DNA from: Cristatella mucedo
Taxonomy: Eukaryota; Bryozoa; Phylactolaemata; Cristatellidae
DNA length: 64,000 nucleotides
Assembly: GCA_009760855.2 (NCBI GenBank)
Contig: WPIO01000089.1
Coordinates: 1,634,001 to 1,698,000, forward strand
Reading direction: 5' to 3'
This document shows positions 10,493 to 22,078 of the stretch, piece by piece. The position numbers were made by a program, and so were the translations under genes. The notes beneath the pieces were generated by a model. The model ran no database searches, was not told where the DNA came from, and was given only the letters and a program-made list of their open reading frames with translations. Each line of letters starts with the position of its first letter. The stretch's first letter is position 1.

Positions 10493-11980
10493 TTCTAAGC
10501 TCTTTTTTATCGGCCGACGGTGTTTTTGTATTGGTTTGATTGCCGCTGTGGGCTGCTCGGTGAGCAGACTGCTACCCTTAGTCCTCCATACGCCTCCGTC
10601 TCTGTCCTTTGATGGCTTCAGCAAACCGTAGCGATCGTGCGAACGGATTAACAGCGAGACAATATTGTTCCATTAGGGCTATTATTGGTCCATTAGCGCC
10701 TTACGTGGGTCCGTCCAGCTTGGGAATATCTTGCAATGGATCCAGTGAATTCGAATCTAACGAGTATAGGACAAGTTGAACAGCTATTTATTAGTCGCGC
10801 GAAGTATCTGCTCTGACTAAATCAGATTTTCATCATGCATACAGCGAGCAAGTTTCGCATCGTTCTCTTTTTCTTCCCGTACACACTTCGTAACGGATAG
10901 CGGTCGAAACTGCTCGAAACACTTTTGGGATGACCAGACTGAGTTGTTTCCGAAAATGAGCGCGCGTAATGTAGCTCATAATATGGTTTTCTCTTTTATC
11001 GAAACAGAATGCCGATTCTAAAATGAAATTCTCATCCGAACAGTGGACTTTGTTTTCTATCACGCGCATGACGAAGAAAGACACGTTCGAAGACACGCTC
11101 TCGCCTTTGGGAATTTGCCAGAGTGACTACACGGTTCGAAGCAAAACATTATAGTGGATACGCTAGACGTTCTATATCCGAAGTCAGTCTCCCCTGCTGA
11201 ATGTTATTTTGGTTCTGCATAGCAGGCTCGCTATATCGGCAGACGCCATGGCCGCATTTATCATAACAAGCGTGCTTACGGTAGACGGAGATTTGAATTC
11301 AGAAAGGACCAAAAGAATAGCTGTTCTAGGAAATCTCACAGATACTTAAGGTTCGTTATCACCGATACCCAACCTGCTGCAGATGTCGTAATCAGACCCG
11401 GAGAACTTGAGCAACTTTAATCCAGGCACCCTTTAGTTTTTATCAAGGACAATAGAAAAAGCAGTGACACACAAGCTTGAGCCATTATTTCAAAACTTAA
11501 GACCTGTTTTGAACGAGAAACTATCGAGCAAGTTCGGTTCAGGCTTGCGAGCACGTCACTCAGACGAGTCAGCGCTGCTTCGAGTGTATTACTACCTTTT
11601 CACGAATTATGAGGTGGAGTCTCTCTGCTAGTTCTACACGATATTCCTAAGCTGCACGGACCCACGTAAGGCGCTTTAAGGCCCTAATAGACCGATACTG
11701 TCTCGCTGCTAATCCGTTTACCCGGTTAATCCTCTGTTAATCCGTTAATTCTACTTGGTATAAATTCAGCATCTCTTCTATCCGTCTACGCAGCTTTTGA
11801 TGGATTCGATCTCCAAGCCCTCCTCCTACGGCGGCTTTCATCTCGCCAGGGCATCACTGGCATTGAGCTGCTGCGCTGTAATTGTTAAGGTCGTATCTCA
11901 GTCGAACATTTTCAGAATGTATATCTGGTCGATGCTTCAAAGTTTTGAGTATCCGAATGTTGAGTCTTTGAAAATTAAAC
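10493..11980. other. intron, nothing recognised
   Basis: Intronic sequence of the coiled-coil gene. An 87-codon reverse-strand ORF (10833-11096) is present, but it has no recognisable motif and I do not call it. Confidence 0.5.
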
Positions 11981-12202
<222 letters not shown>

Positions 12203-12532
12203 GTAGATTTAATCGTCTAGCACGATCCAGACTTAAGTTTTTATGCAGACGACACAGAGCTATACGTGCCTGTGCAATAATTACTCCTGCATTCCACCGC
12301 CTCTAAGTCTCTCAGCTCTCTTTTGCAGCTTGTACTGCTGGTAGACGCATTTTGATCGCAGTCAATTTTCCTCGAATTGAATTACAATTAAACCAACTTA
12401 TTAATTGTGTAAAGACTACTTTTACTCATAAGGCGCGAGCTCTGCGTCGGCAGCGGAGTCCGGCGCTCGGTGCGTACAAGCTCGCTGGCAGGATGCTGGC
12501 AGGATGCGGTTCAGCGGCTCCAGCCTTTGCAG

Positions 12533-12653
12533 GAGCGGCGCCTTGCTGATATCGGCCATGCAAGGCCACGTGAGAGACTTGCAGGCGCAGGTCGCCGCTG
12601 CAACCTCCGGCTCTCAGACTGGGAGCAGCGCCAAGGAGGACGCCGCGGCAAGA
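12533..12653 (+). CDS. coiled-coil gene, exon
   Basis: Phase 2 in after CAGCCTTTGCAG, phase 0 out at GCAAGA|GTGAGT, 121 bases. It encodes SGALLISAMQGHVRDLQAQV followed by a Ser/Gly/Ala linker. It starts a cluster of three exons within 600 bases of GC-rich sequence whose phases match. Confidence 0.77.
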
Positions 12654-12782
12654 GTGAGTGCAGAGCGATGCAGCGGCCGCGCTTCCGCGCCTCCCTCGAG
12701 TCGCCGCGCCGCGCCCCGCCGCGCTGCTCGCTGGTCGCAGTACCTGCGCGCGTGCGCTCACGCTCTCCGGCGCGTTTCCCAG

Positions 12783-12890
12783 GGTCGCGAGGGGGCACGC
12801 GTCGCGTTCACGCGTATAGACGCCGAGCGAAATACGAAAACCATCAAGCTGGCACTGTCGCACAACCGGCTCAGCTCTCGTCAGGCCGCC
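12783..12890 (+). CDS. coiled-coil gene, exon
   Basis: Phase 0 in after GTTTCCCAG, phase 0 out at GCCGCC|GTAAGT, 36 codons. It contains ARVAFTRIDAERNTKTIKLA and HNRLSSRQAA, the start of what looks like a compact conserved helical domain continued in the next exon. Confidence 0.8.
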
Positions 12891-13015
12891 GTAAGTTGCG
12901 CGACTCGGCGTCTTGCCGGCGCGCCGCCGGCCACGCTGGCAGCTCGTGTCTCGGCCGCTAGCCGCCCACCCGGCGCGGCGGATGTGCGAGCTCTCCGCGC
13001 TTCCTTCTCACAAAG

Positions 13016-13118
13016 GAGGCCATAGAAAGAATGGACGCCTACCTGGACGTACCGCAGCAGCGATTCATTGAGCTCGCGAAGAAGTACGTCCATCGCGCGA
13101 GCCTCGGGCCCGCGGACG
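13016..13118 (+). CDS. coiled-coil gene, exon
   Basis: Phase 0 in after CTCACAAAG, phase 1 out at GCGGACG|GTAAGG, 103 bases. It encodes EAIERMDAYLDVPQQRFIEL then AKKYVHRASLG. The sequence is rich in structured-protein residues (Tyr, Phe, Leu, Pro turn), so this is likely the most conserved part of the protein. The phase fits the exon 6.6 kb downstream at 19698. Confidence 0.83.
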
Positions 13119-14574
13119 GTAAGGCGGGCGAGCGAGCGAGCGGGCGAGAGCGTCGTCGCAATAGCGATAAAAAAAAAGCTCTCGCTTGCAGCGTAACCTG
13201 CTCAGAGCGAGCGGAGCGCCTCCGTAAGGCGGTGGCACGAGCGCTCGCTCGCGGGGAGCCCTTGCTTTCCTTGGGACTCGCAGGACGCTTTGCATGGAGG
13301 GATAAAAGTTAGCTTTTGAATTTGGCTCATTCGACGGTGGGAGCGAGCTGCAGTGCGCTTGCATTCAGTGGCCGGCAGTCTTTCACAGCGGAAGTCAATC
13401 GAGCGAACCGGACGCGCATGCGTATAATCCGCTTAAGTGGAGCTGAATACCATCGCTCGCACATCGCCGGCAGACAGTCAAGCCGGTCGTTGCCTACAAA
13501 TTATTGCGCCGCCTTTGAAATTGACTGCACAGCGCAAGGTCGATTCGTATTCGATGCGGTTTATAGCACTCTAGACACCGCTACCCTTTTCAAGTCAGGG
13601 TTCGGTCGCACGCAGGGGCTCAAGCAGTAATTTAATCGTTCTCAAGTTTAAAGTTGCTTGGAAATGTTATGAAGATGTTGTTTCTGCTTTCATGGGCCAG
13701 TAATTTGCTATCCGTCGGTGCCAAAGGTGCAGATTTAACTCCAAATGCCAAAAATTAAGATGCGTTGCCGCTGTCGCTGTGGGGTAAGGGGGCGCTTTCG
13801 CCGTAAACTAGTCGTACGGCTGCTCACTTTAGCTCGGTTTTAGAACCTTACTTACCCCGTTTGAAGAGTGGTGTATGCAGAACGCAGTCGATTTGTAGTT
13901 GGCTTGAATAGGTGATAGGTGACATACTTGAGTTGAGAGGACGTCTTACTCAATAGTCAGGCGCTCAAGCCCCCAGCACGACTAAAGTGCTGCCTAACCC
14001 GTTGTAGTGGTGAACTTGCAAATCCGTTCGCAACCTTTTCAGAATTTCTTGTTTGTAGCTATACTGAGATACCTCTCACGCAATGCGACATAACTTGTAA
14101 CTTCATTCTCCTTAATTTTTAAGATACATCTTTAGACAAAGATATTCCCAGAGGTACGTCCACGTAAGATCCACGGGGCGACTCCACTTGCTTTGCGCAC
14201 GAAAAAGGATTTGCAATGCCTAGAGGCTTAGGTGAAACGTGAAAGTTCATCCTATAAGTGCAGCTTTCCGCGAGTTAGCTTGCTCCGTAAGCCCGGCGCT
14301 CCACGCCGCTTGGAATTCTTTAACTAGTGTTTCCTTTAATTTAATTAGTTTAATTAGTGTTTCTCCTCTAATCGCTTTTCTCTCCCGGTCGATCGGCTAC
14401 TTTCGGCGGCCTACCCTGCGCTGCGTCCTTGACAAGCTTAGCAAGTCAGTTCACCTGCCACTGGGCCCATCGTTCACGGCGGCGGTGTAAATGTGGCAAG
14501 TGGCTCGCTATGAACAGCGGTCGGACTGAGCTATGGAACTCAGCGCTGAACTCTTCTCCCGCTGATCTAGGATC
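13119..14574. other. intron, nothing recognised
   Basis: Start of a 6.6-kb intron. The first 250 bases are GC-rich and the rest is ordinary. No exon with good splice sites was found. Confidence 0.5.
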
Positions 14575-14582
14575 GTCTAGAT

Positions 14583-14764
14583 CAGCGGTTCTCAACCTGT
14601 GGCTCGCGACCCCGTTAGGGGTCGAACGACCACAGGGGTCACCTAAGACTATCGGAAAACGCGCATTTCCACACTTTGTACGCAATACTTTTATGGTTGG
14701 GGGTCGCCAAAACATGAGGAACTGTATTAAAGAGTCGCAGCTTTAGAAAGGTTGAGAACCACTG
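14583..14764. mobile_element. SPIN-like hAT MITE
   Basis: A 182-bp element with imperfect terminal inverted repeats CAGCGGTTCTCAACCT and CAGTGGTTCTCAACCT (reverse complement of the right end). The flanks are identical 8-bp duplications GTCTAGAT (14575-14582 and 14765-14772), fitting the NTCTAGAN preference of this hAT group. The interior phrases CTAAGACTATCGGAAAAC, TTTTATGGTTGGGGGTCGCC and CATGAGGAACTGTATTAAAG match what I remember of the SPIN non-autonomous consensus. No coding capacity. Confidence 0.93.
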
Positions 14765-15117
14765 GTCTAGATCGTCTTGTTGGTTCAAGCCTACTGACTC
14801 TGAAAGTTCAGCTATGTATAAGACTCAGCATTCTTGCACCACATACGCGAGTTTAACACCGCAAGAGTTGAACTTTCTCGCGAATGTCCAGCTGGTCCTA
14901 CCGATAAGCAATTCACTCTAACGCCGAGTAATCTGCTTTGCTTTAGCGGTGCTCACTGACTTTTTGGACCAAACGTCTTAGGTGCCGTCGCACAAGTTCG
15001 CAAGACAAAAGCGCGCCGACGAAAGCGCACGGTGCTAGCAACCCCGAAAAATGCGCACACGACAGAAGCGAGTATCTATATCGATAATTATTTTAAGTAA
15101 ACGATTTAATTGATTTA

Positions 15118-15172
15118 ACTAGCCTTTTGCTTTCCAAACAATTATAATTGATATGGAAAGCAAAAGGCTAGT
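15118..15172. other. perfect 18-bp stem hairpin
   Basis: The arms 15118-15135 and 15155-15172 are exact reverse complements (ACTAGCCTTTTGCTTTCC), separated by a 19-base loop. It could be a tiny MITE remnant or a small-RNA hairpin. No terminator role is expected in a eukaryote. Confidence 0.85.
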
Positions 15173-15324
15173 AATTACTATTATGCCAAAAAGAAACAAT
15201 AATGAATTGTACGGCTGCTATGCAAGTAACAATCGTACGTCTAGCTTCACTGTGCATTAATAATGTAGACTCTAAATCCGGCAAGTGCAGTGTAAGACTT
15301 ATAGAAAGCCTGTCAGAATGCCTG

Positions 15325-15465
15325 TTCAACCACTTTGGCCCAGCGGTTAATGTGCTCGCCCCGACCAACGTCTGGCCGAGGTCGTGGGCTCGAGCTCCGT
15401 GGCATACGTGAAGCATCTGAATAGAGATCAAATTATCTTAGGTCACTATACAAATGAATTATGTA
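15325..15465 (+). mobile_element. SINE2 copy (tRNA-headed)
   Basis: A-box-like TGGCCCAGCGGTTAATG at about 15335 and B-box-like GGGCTCGAGCTCC at about 15386. The tail then reads GAAGCATCTGAATAGAGATC...ACTATACAAATGAAT, a degenerate form of the L2-A 3' hairpin. Other copies are at 47932, 51003, 48408 and 50205. Confidence 0.75.
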
Positions 15466-15515
15466 TAAATATATATATATATATATTAATATAAAGATAT
15501 GTATATATATATATC
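15466..15515. repeat. (AT)n microsatellite
   Basis: AT dinucleotide tract directly after the SINE2 copy, possibly grown from its tail. Confidence 0.95.
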
Positions 15516-16404
15516 TTCCGTGGAGCGCAGCTAGTTAAAGCCTTGCTTGATCTTGGACAGAGTCTTTTCAGAGCGCAAGGTTCAATATTTCAATTTATCA
15601 ACAGCATACTGTGGCGATGAAAATCTGCGAATGCAGGTTGAAATAGTGTTAGCTCCGAGCTTCGTTCCTGCAGCGGATGTTCCTGCTTCTTTCGACTAGT
15701 TTCTCATGACTATCCTTCTCTAATTGCACCATTGATCAACTACTAGGAAGACATATACATTGGCAGATGACGAGTTCGATGTGCAAATTCTAGGTTTCCT
15801 TTGGGACTGTGGAGTGTCCGTACTCGTGCCAATGAAAACCTATCTCAGAACTGTCCAAGTGGGTGATTACCTTCAAGGAATTGTACACTACCTGACCATG
15901 TAGTTAAAAATATTCCATCATCAGTCTATATTAACTCTTTCTATACAACTACACGATTTCAAAGTATATTTACAGACTATAAAAGCTGGCATAAATTATA
16001 ATGTGATGTGAGTCATATTATATATATATATATATATTTATTTATTTATTTATTTTTCCTAATAAAATATTCTAATTACGATTATATATTTGAACCATCG
16101 TTCATTAAAGTTAATGCTTTCGTGCATGTGTCGGCGCGCTTTTGACCCGAACGATTATGTTTGGCTACCAAGGTTTGAATGCTCTAGCGAACTTAACTAA
16201 GATTGAATCACTGCTGGCTGAAACACGAGCCTGAATCGCCAGGGCATGCCTTTATGGGTTGTATTTAAGTTTGCAGACAATAGCTACAAGCTAATCCTAC
16301 ACCCGACCGGAGCAGATCCTCGGCAGGGCAGAGCTCAGCTGGTTCGCTATATCCAAACGCTCGCTGTAACGTTCAAATTGACAGAGAGACGGAAGCCTTT
16401 TTGA
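15516..16404. other. intron, (AT)n at 16018-16056
   Basis: AT-rich intronic sequence with a TATA/TTTA microsatellite at 16018-16056. Nothing else recognised. Confidence 0.6.
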
Positions 16405-16860
16405 CGAGACATAATAATAACAATAATAGTATACATTTGCATATCGCCCTCAGAGAACTTAATCTCTTTCTTGGCACTTTAATGACGCTGCTTATAAAAC
16501 AATGCCAAATGTTTGATGGTAACATCCGCATGCAGCAGGCATAGTGTAAGCAGGTACATGCACACGAAGAACGAATCTCAAAGACCCACTAAATGCTGCA
16601 ATAAACAGGTGCGCTTTAAGCTTCTTTTTAAATGCCATCGCGTCACAAGAATGTCGTGATGTCAGTCGGGAGTGAGTTGTCCAGGTTTTGGGAGCATAGG
16701 AACTAAATGCACGGTCTCCAACGGTTTTGAGGTTCGTTCGAGTTACGGCTGAACGACTCGAGTAGGATCAGTGGGTCGTTCGATTCTTCGCCTGGCGATG
16801 GAGTAGTTCTGATAGGTTGGCAGGAGTTAATGAATAAAGAGACCTAAAAGTATCGGAGAG
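16405..16860 (-). mobile_element. L2-A LINE, old reverse fragment
   Basis: It begins with an (ATT)-like tail and the reverse hairpin (GCCCTCAGAGAACTTAATCT). A diverged 3' part of the ORF follows, with words such as GCACGGTCTCCAACG shared with better copies. Confidence 0.75.
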
Positions 16861-17035
16861 AACCATATTTGCACGCTGACCCGGTGCATGTCATCCCAAA
16901 CAATGTTATGCTTGTTGTCATTGAGCATGCTACCACTAAAAATTCGATCGTGCTTCCTTTGCAGCAAATGTAAAGTGCCTAGAAAGATATTGAGCTCTCC
17001 GAGGACGCTATAATAAAGCATTACCATTATTATCA
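16861..17035 (+). mobile_element. L2-A LINE, forward 3' tail
   Basis: 3' UTR end (CCTTTGCAGCAAATGTAAAG, hairpin, ATT-type tail) in the opposite orientation to the adjoining fragment, forming a head-to-head composite. Confidence 0.75.
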
Positions 17036-17036
17036 C

Positions 17037-17703
17037 TGGTAGATTAGAAGTAGATTATAAGTAAATTACGAGTAAATTATTTTTTTCATGAATATTTAGT
17101 AGATTATAGGTAGATTATGAGTAGACTATACACAAATTATCATTAGATTATAATTGAATTATTAGTAGATTATAAATGAATTTCGATTATATTATATATG
17201 AATAATTACTATATTATAAATTATTATGAGTAGATTATAAGTAGATTGTGTGGAAATTATAAGAAAACTATGGGTAGATTATTAATGAATTATGAGCACA
17301 TTGTAAGTTGATTATGGATAGATCATAGGTAGATTTTAGATAGATTATGAACAAACTATACATATGAATCATGAGTTGATTATAAAAGAATTTAAGTAAC
17401 TATAAGTAGATGATTAATAAATTTTAAGTTAATTATTACTAGATTATTAGTAGATCATGAGTCGATTATATGTAGATTTTGACAATATTGTGTCTGAGTT
17501 ATGAGTAGATAATCAATGAATTCAAGTCGATTATAAGATTTTAGTAAATTATTAGTTAATTACTATTAAATTATTAGTAAATTATGAGTGAATTATAAGC
17601 AGATTATAAGTATTTTAAACTTAGATTATGAGTACATTATACATCAATTATGAGTAGATTATAAGTCGTTTATGCGTAGATTAAATACAAATTATGAGTA
17701 ATG
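17037..17703. repeat. AT-rich degenerate satellite
   Basis: About 660 bases made almost only of diverged 10-13-base units such as GTAGATTATAAGTAGATTATG. It is not a simple microsatellite and has no coding potential. It lies between two LINE fragments. Confidence 0.9.
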
Positions 17704-18305
17704 ACAGTGATGACATTTTTGTTATCGCACCCCAAAGAACTCGATCTCTTTTTATGTCCTTTGCATTCGCTGCAAAGGAAGCATAATCGAAATATTAGCG
17801 GTAGCATGCTTAATGACAGCAAGCATGACGTGGTCAGAAGTGACATGCATAGGGTCAGCAGGTAAGTACGGTTAGTGGCAGCATGCACAGTGTCAGCACG
17901 AATAAGCACATAAAGGTCGAATCACAGGCACCCACTAAATGCTGTGATAAATGGATGCATTTTTAGCTTCTTTTTAAGTGTGGTCAAGTCAGGAGATGTC
18001 ATGAGGCAAGTCGGGAGTGAGTTCCAGGCTTTGGGAGCCTACGAACTAAAGGTGCGGTCTGCAGAGGATTAAAGATTTATACGAGGTATTTGTAAATGGT
18101 TAGATTTCGAAAACTGGGTGGTGCGATGCTTAGCCTGATGGTAGAGTAGATCTGATAGGTAGGCTGGAGCCAAAGAATGAAGGGACATAAAAGTGAAAGA
18201 CAAAACCTTGAAGTCGATGCGTTGCTTGACTCGGAGTCAGTGCAGGTCGGCGAGAAGTAATGCAATGTGGCAACAGCGACGCTCACGACAGACAAGCCTA
18301 GCTGT
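17704..18305 (-). mobile_element. L2-A LINE, reverse 3' part
   Basis: Reverse copy with a diverged hairpin (GCACCCCAAAGAACTCGATC), the 3' UTR words GTGACATGCATAGGGTCAGC, and ORF remnants up to the AARLVCRERR-equivalent region. Confidence 0.85.
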
Positions 18306-18469
18306 CAAACAACAAGCAGATTAAGCATTGAACAGGTCTTAGCTGCATCGATTTTCATACACAGTGTTCGCAAGAGCTTCGGTTTACGAAATATATTTCT
18401 GCAACGGACAAACGCAAGTAGCGCTTGGTGTTAGGTGGCGAGACAGCGGATAGAGATCAAGGACGGCAC

Positions 18470-18565
18470 GGGCTTCCTTTGCAGCACATGCTAAGTGCCT
18501 AGATATGGATTACGTTTTCCGAGGGTGCTATACAAATTTATTATTATTAGTAGTAGTATTATTAT
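18470..18565 (+). mobile_element. L2-A LINE, solitary tail
   Basis: CTTTGCAGCACATGCTAAGT followed by the decayed hairpin and (TTA)n. Only the last 95 bases of the element are present. Confidence 0.75.
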
Positions 18566-19697
18566 TTTTGTTATGTGATACTTCGACCATGACCTTTGGC
18601 TAGACCTTAAGTACCCATCTGAAACCGCATTCGCTCCGCCGACTGAACGAGCCATTGGGCTTACTCCAGTGATCAAATGCTCCCCCCCCACCACCCCGGC
18701 GTGGTTGCTAGGTGCTTTGAACGACTACACGCCAAGCCATTATAAGCGTCAGAACGGACCCATTGTCATTCTCATAAAGGCTTAGAACTTGGTTTGGAGA
18801 GCAGTCCTAGGCGGGCGGCCCTCTTATCACGTACGCTCACCCCCAGCGACCTACCCCAGCGCCCAGGATAGCAGCCCTGCGTTCGAGCTCTCGATCGCTC
18901 GCTGGGGCCGGCCTCTCACCTCAGCTGCAGGTGTGCAGTCGCAGCCGGGCGGCAGCCAGGTGAGCAACGCTGGCAGGCGAGGCCCGGCGGATAGGTGCCC
19001 TGAGAGCACCGCCCGTGAGTTTCCGATTGGACGCGGCAGTGCAGCGTGCCTCGCTCCGTCCCGCTCAGCGCCGGCCCCGCCCTCGCACCTGTCGCCAGGC
19101 TGACCACGACGGCTGGCCGCATTCTGGACCTGACGTCATCGAAACATGGGGGGGCCTGTCACCCTGTGGTTTGCGACCGGAGGGCTGGATGCAGCCGCAT
19201 GAGCTGGGTGGGCGTGGGGGCCGCAGAGCGGCCTAGTGGCCGCACGGGCTCGCCGAGCCGCACATCGAGCGGAGGACGAGCGACGAGGCCGTGGAGGAGC
19301 GGCGGCGTCGCGTCGCGGCTCCTTCGCTAAATTCCCGTTTGTGCAGCCATGTGACCTCCTCGCAGCGAGTCCTTGCGGCTCGCTGCGAGGAGGAGGTTCC
19401 CTTCCTTGCCCCTTGCCCCTTGACCCTTCGCGCTTCGGCAACGTTCGGCGTTCGTCCCGGCGTTCGTCCCGACGTTCATCCCGATCGTCGCGGGATGCCG
19501 AACGGATGAGCAGCTCCCTCTCCGACGATGCTGCCGATAGCGGCGACAGCATTGTGAGCCGCCGTTTGGGACGCGGCCGCGCGAGCTCGCGCGCGTAGTC
19601 CAAACAATAAGTAAGCACCGCCGGCCGCCGAAGCGATTCGGGTTCGCGATCGGATCGCTGAAACGAGTTCCTCACTACCTTCGGTCTACGCTTTCAG
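18566..19697. other. GC-rich intronic patch
   Basis: From about 18800 the sequence is GC- and CpG-rich with overlapping open frames on both strands. A + strand reading ends NVRRSSRRSSRRSSRSSRD...DSGDSI before GTGAGC at 19554. Its phase does not fit the flanking coiled-coil exons. It may be a CpG-island promoter or an alternative first exon; this is not resolved. Confidence 0.4.
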
Positions 19698-19780
19698 CGG
19701 CTGCGGCCACTCGAGCAGAACACCGGCTGGAGCGGCGGGACCGAGAGCTGCTGCACAAAATGGAAACATTGCAGGCTCTG
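19698..19780 (+). CDS. coiled-coil gene, exon
   Basis: Phase 1 in after ACGCTTTCAG, phase 0 out at GCTCTG|GTACGT, 83 bases. It encodes ATRAEHRLERRDRELLHKME followed by TLQAL, a clear coiled coil. The incoming phase matches 13118 and the outgoing phase matches 20824. Confidence 0.8.
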
Positions 19781-20347
19781 GTACGTCTTCCGGTCCTGGC
19801 TCCGGCCAGACGGGCGCGCGCGCAGGGCGTGCGAGAATTTGTCAGCGGAACATTGATTAGCGTTGGCAAGCTGGCCGGCTGCGTCACCTGACGGATAGCC
19901 TCACTGCCCTACTTCCTGGCGTGCTTCTCAAAATATGCGCAAAGCAGACCCCCACAGGTCCTTTGCAGTGCGATACTGCGCTCGTGCCGCGTCCGAGGAC
20001 TCCTGAGATGGAAACTTCAGCGAACCCCTTCCATCTCAGAAGACGCAGCTTTCTTTCTGGCATGCGCTGCTTATTCTGTCGCGAACGCAGTCTTTCTATC
20101 CCTCATCAATAACTCACGCTCGCAGTAGCGATCAGCCGTCAGTCAGTGCTTGAGTTGCTCAATGAAATTCTTTGCAATGACATCTCACCTCTCACTTTGT
20201 GCTGCGTTCAAGCTTTCGTTTAATTTGTCCGCCTAAGACGGTCTAAATTTGACCATTAGTTTCTTTGAATTTTGATAATTTACACCGTTGCGTATTTCCC
20301 CTTCTCTCAGGCATGTACACAGGCACATACACTCACATGCGGGCGCG

Positions 20348-20349
<2 letters not shown>

Positions 20350-20410
<61 letters not shown>

Positions 20411-20442
20411 CTCTCTCTCTCTCGCTCTCTCTCTCTCTCTCC
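20350..20442. repeat. (CT)n microsatellite
   Basis: CT array on the + strand in the last intron of the coiled-coil gene. Confidence 0.98.
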
Positions 20443-20823
20443 CTCTCTTGATTTCACCCTAACTACTCGCTCCAGCTCTTCTGCCCTTGAAAATTGGCTT
20501 GGTGCAGGTAAATTATAAAAAGACAAACTTTTATTGACACTGTAACAGGTGACAGTAAACTTTATCACTCATTGCTTAAATGGCTGCTTATTTTTCATGC
20601 GACATATTTCTTTTCATGTATGACCGCATTCACGTCATTACAGACATTAGCACAGCCAATTTCCTTAAGGATGCTTATGTAATACTTTCCAATTATTTTA
20701 CTCGTGCCCTAAATAAACGTGACTAGTGCACGCGTATGACAAAGATGCTGCGTGCTTTGCCTATCTCGTGCAGCATCAGCAACTTGGTAGGTCCTTCGCA
20801 TATGGCTTTTTATTGTTTTGCAG

Positions 20824-20970
20824 CGTCACAAACAGTGGCGGCAGAAAATGGAGACGCTCGGGACTCAGCGGACCGAGCTGGCAGACGGTCTTGTGGAGGC
20901 GCTTGAAAGTATCGAGAGAAGCTCGGGTATTTTTCTCATTAAGCCCACTGCCTACGGCCAGCGTCGGTAA
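20824..20970 (+). CDS. coiled-coil gene, last exon
   Basis: Phase 0 in after TTGTTTTGCAG; 48 codons and TAA. It encodes RHKQWRQKMETLGTQRTELA, then DGLVEALESIERSSG, then the hydrophobic end IFLIKPTAYGQRR. The short non-helical tail looks conserved, but I cannot place the family. An AATAAA (20969-20974) overlaps the stop codon, and a second TAA follows at once. The eleven exons total about 1.34 kb. Confidence 0.85.
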   Translation, partial: RHKQWRQKMETLGTQRTELADGLVEALESIERSSGIFLIKPTAYGQRR

Positions 20971-21594
20971 TAAAAGCAGCGGTGGCGGCGGCGCAATGCG
21001 TCGCTCCGGCGCGCGCCGCACGCGTTGCCAGGCAGCAGTGCGACGCGTTGCCACCTCGGGTCTCGCCGACCGTCATGCGTACTAACCTGGCGAGTGCGCT
21101 GCCGCGGCGCGCGGTGGCGGCCTCGGCCTCTGTAGCTGCAAGCGAATAGCAGTTACAACGGGTTCAGCCGTGTAGCTACAGTAGACTACAAACCATTCGA
21201 GCTCGGCCGTTCGAGCAGACAATATATTAGTTCGATCGGCGGCGAGCATGCCCCGCTCCACTGCGAACTACTAGCTATTTGCAAATAGCGAAACCCGAGA
21301 AACCTCGTGGGCAATTAATGCACCGAAATTTAATGTCCTTGATTATCGTTTCATTACGTCCTTGATTGTGACCGAATGGCCACATCGTGCCCTGGTCGAG
21401 TCTGAGCAATGCACCTTCCGCGCCCAGCGTGACCCCGTGACCCCGGGCGGCTGCTCAGGCTTCAAAGAATTCAAGCCAACAATTGGACGGCATGAAATGA
21501 ATAAATTAAAGCGCGAGATGCAGCACACATTATCGCCCGCTCTTCTTGATTAATGGGGTCCTATTAACTCTTTATAAAGGCATATATATATACG

Positions 21595-21638
<44 letters not shown>

Positions 21639-21649
21639 ATTATACATGC

Positions 21650-21680
<31 letters not shown>

Positions 21681-21905
21681 CGTATCGTTAACTACCAAGT
21701 AAATCGAGATTTTTATCTAATAACACGGCTAATAAATAGCATTTTTACTTCCGTAGACCTAAATCTCACTCATGAACACCTCATCTGCTCACATATTGAT
21801 GAGTGCTGTGTCCTTTAAAATTGAAAAAGCCATGAGTTAATCGAATTGATTTGGCACACCCTCAAGCAAATCAGAAAAAATCTGTCTGTCTGTCTGCACA
21901 CTCAG
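20971..21905. other. spacer between two genes
   Basis: GC-rich for about 200 bases after the stop, then AT-rich with a long (TA)n tract at 21583-21680. A 62-codon open stretch at 21368-21553 ends MNKLKREMQHTLSPALLD-stop but has no supporting splice site. The 5' end of the next gene must lie here or be unrecognised. Confidence 0.5.
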
Positions 21906-22078
21906 GGGCTGGCTTTGAGCGATTAAAGCATCTAATTGATCGCTATCCAAACAGAGTTACACTTGCTTGGCTCGCGGCGGCTCTCCTGCTGTCGCATCCT
22001 AAATCTGCAGACCTTTTTGCTTTAAAAGAAACAACACGAGCCCTATTGATGGCAGTGTCAACGCGTAAAGGAGACGCT
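21906..22078 (+). CDS. second unknown gene, exon
   Basis: Phase 1 in after TGCACACTCAG, phase 0 out at GACGCT|GTAAGA, 173 bases. It encodes AGFERLKHLIDRYPNRVTLA, a hydrophobic helix WLAAALLLSH, then PKSADLFALKETTRALLMAV. The composition is that of a folded helical protein. Family unknown. Together with exons at 26003, 26696, 30025 and 30999 I infer one gene on the + strand. Confidence 0.7.

Noticed and set aside
10833-11096. 87-codon reverse ORF
   Set aside because: No motif, no splice or polyadenylation signal, within an intron.
19136-19675. 179-codon reverse-strand ORF in a GC-rich patch
   Set aside because: Arg/Pro/Ala-rich composition from CpG-rich DNA, no motif, and the + strand is equally open.
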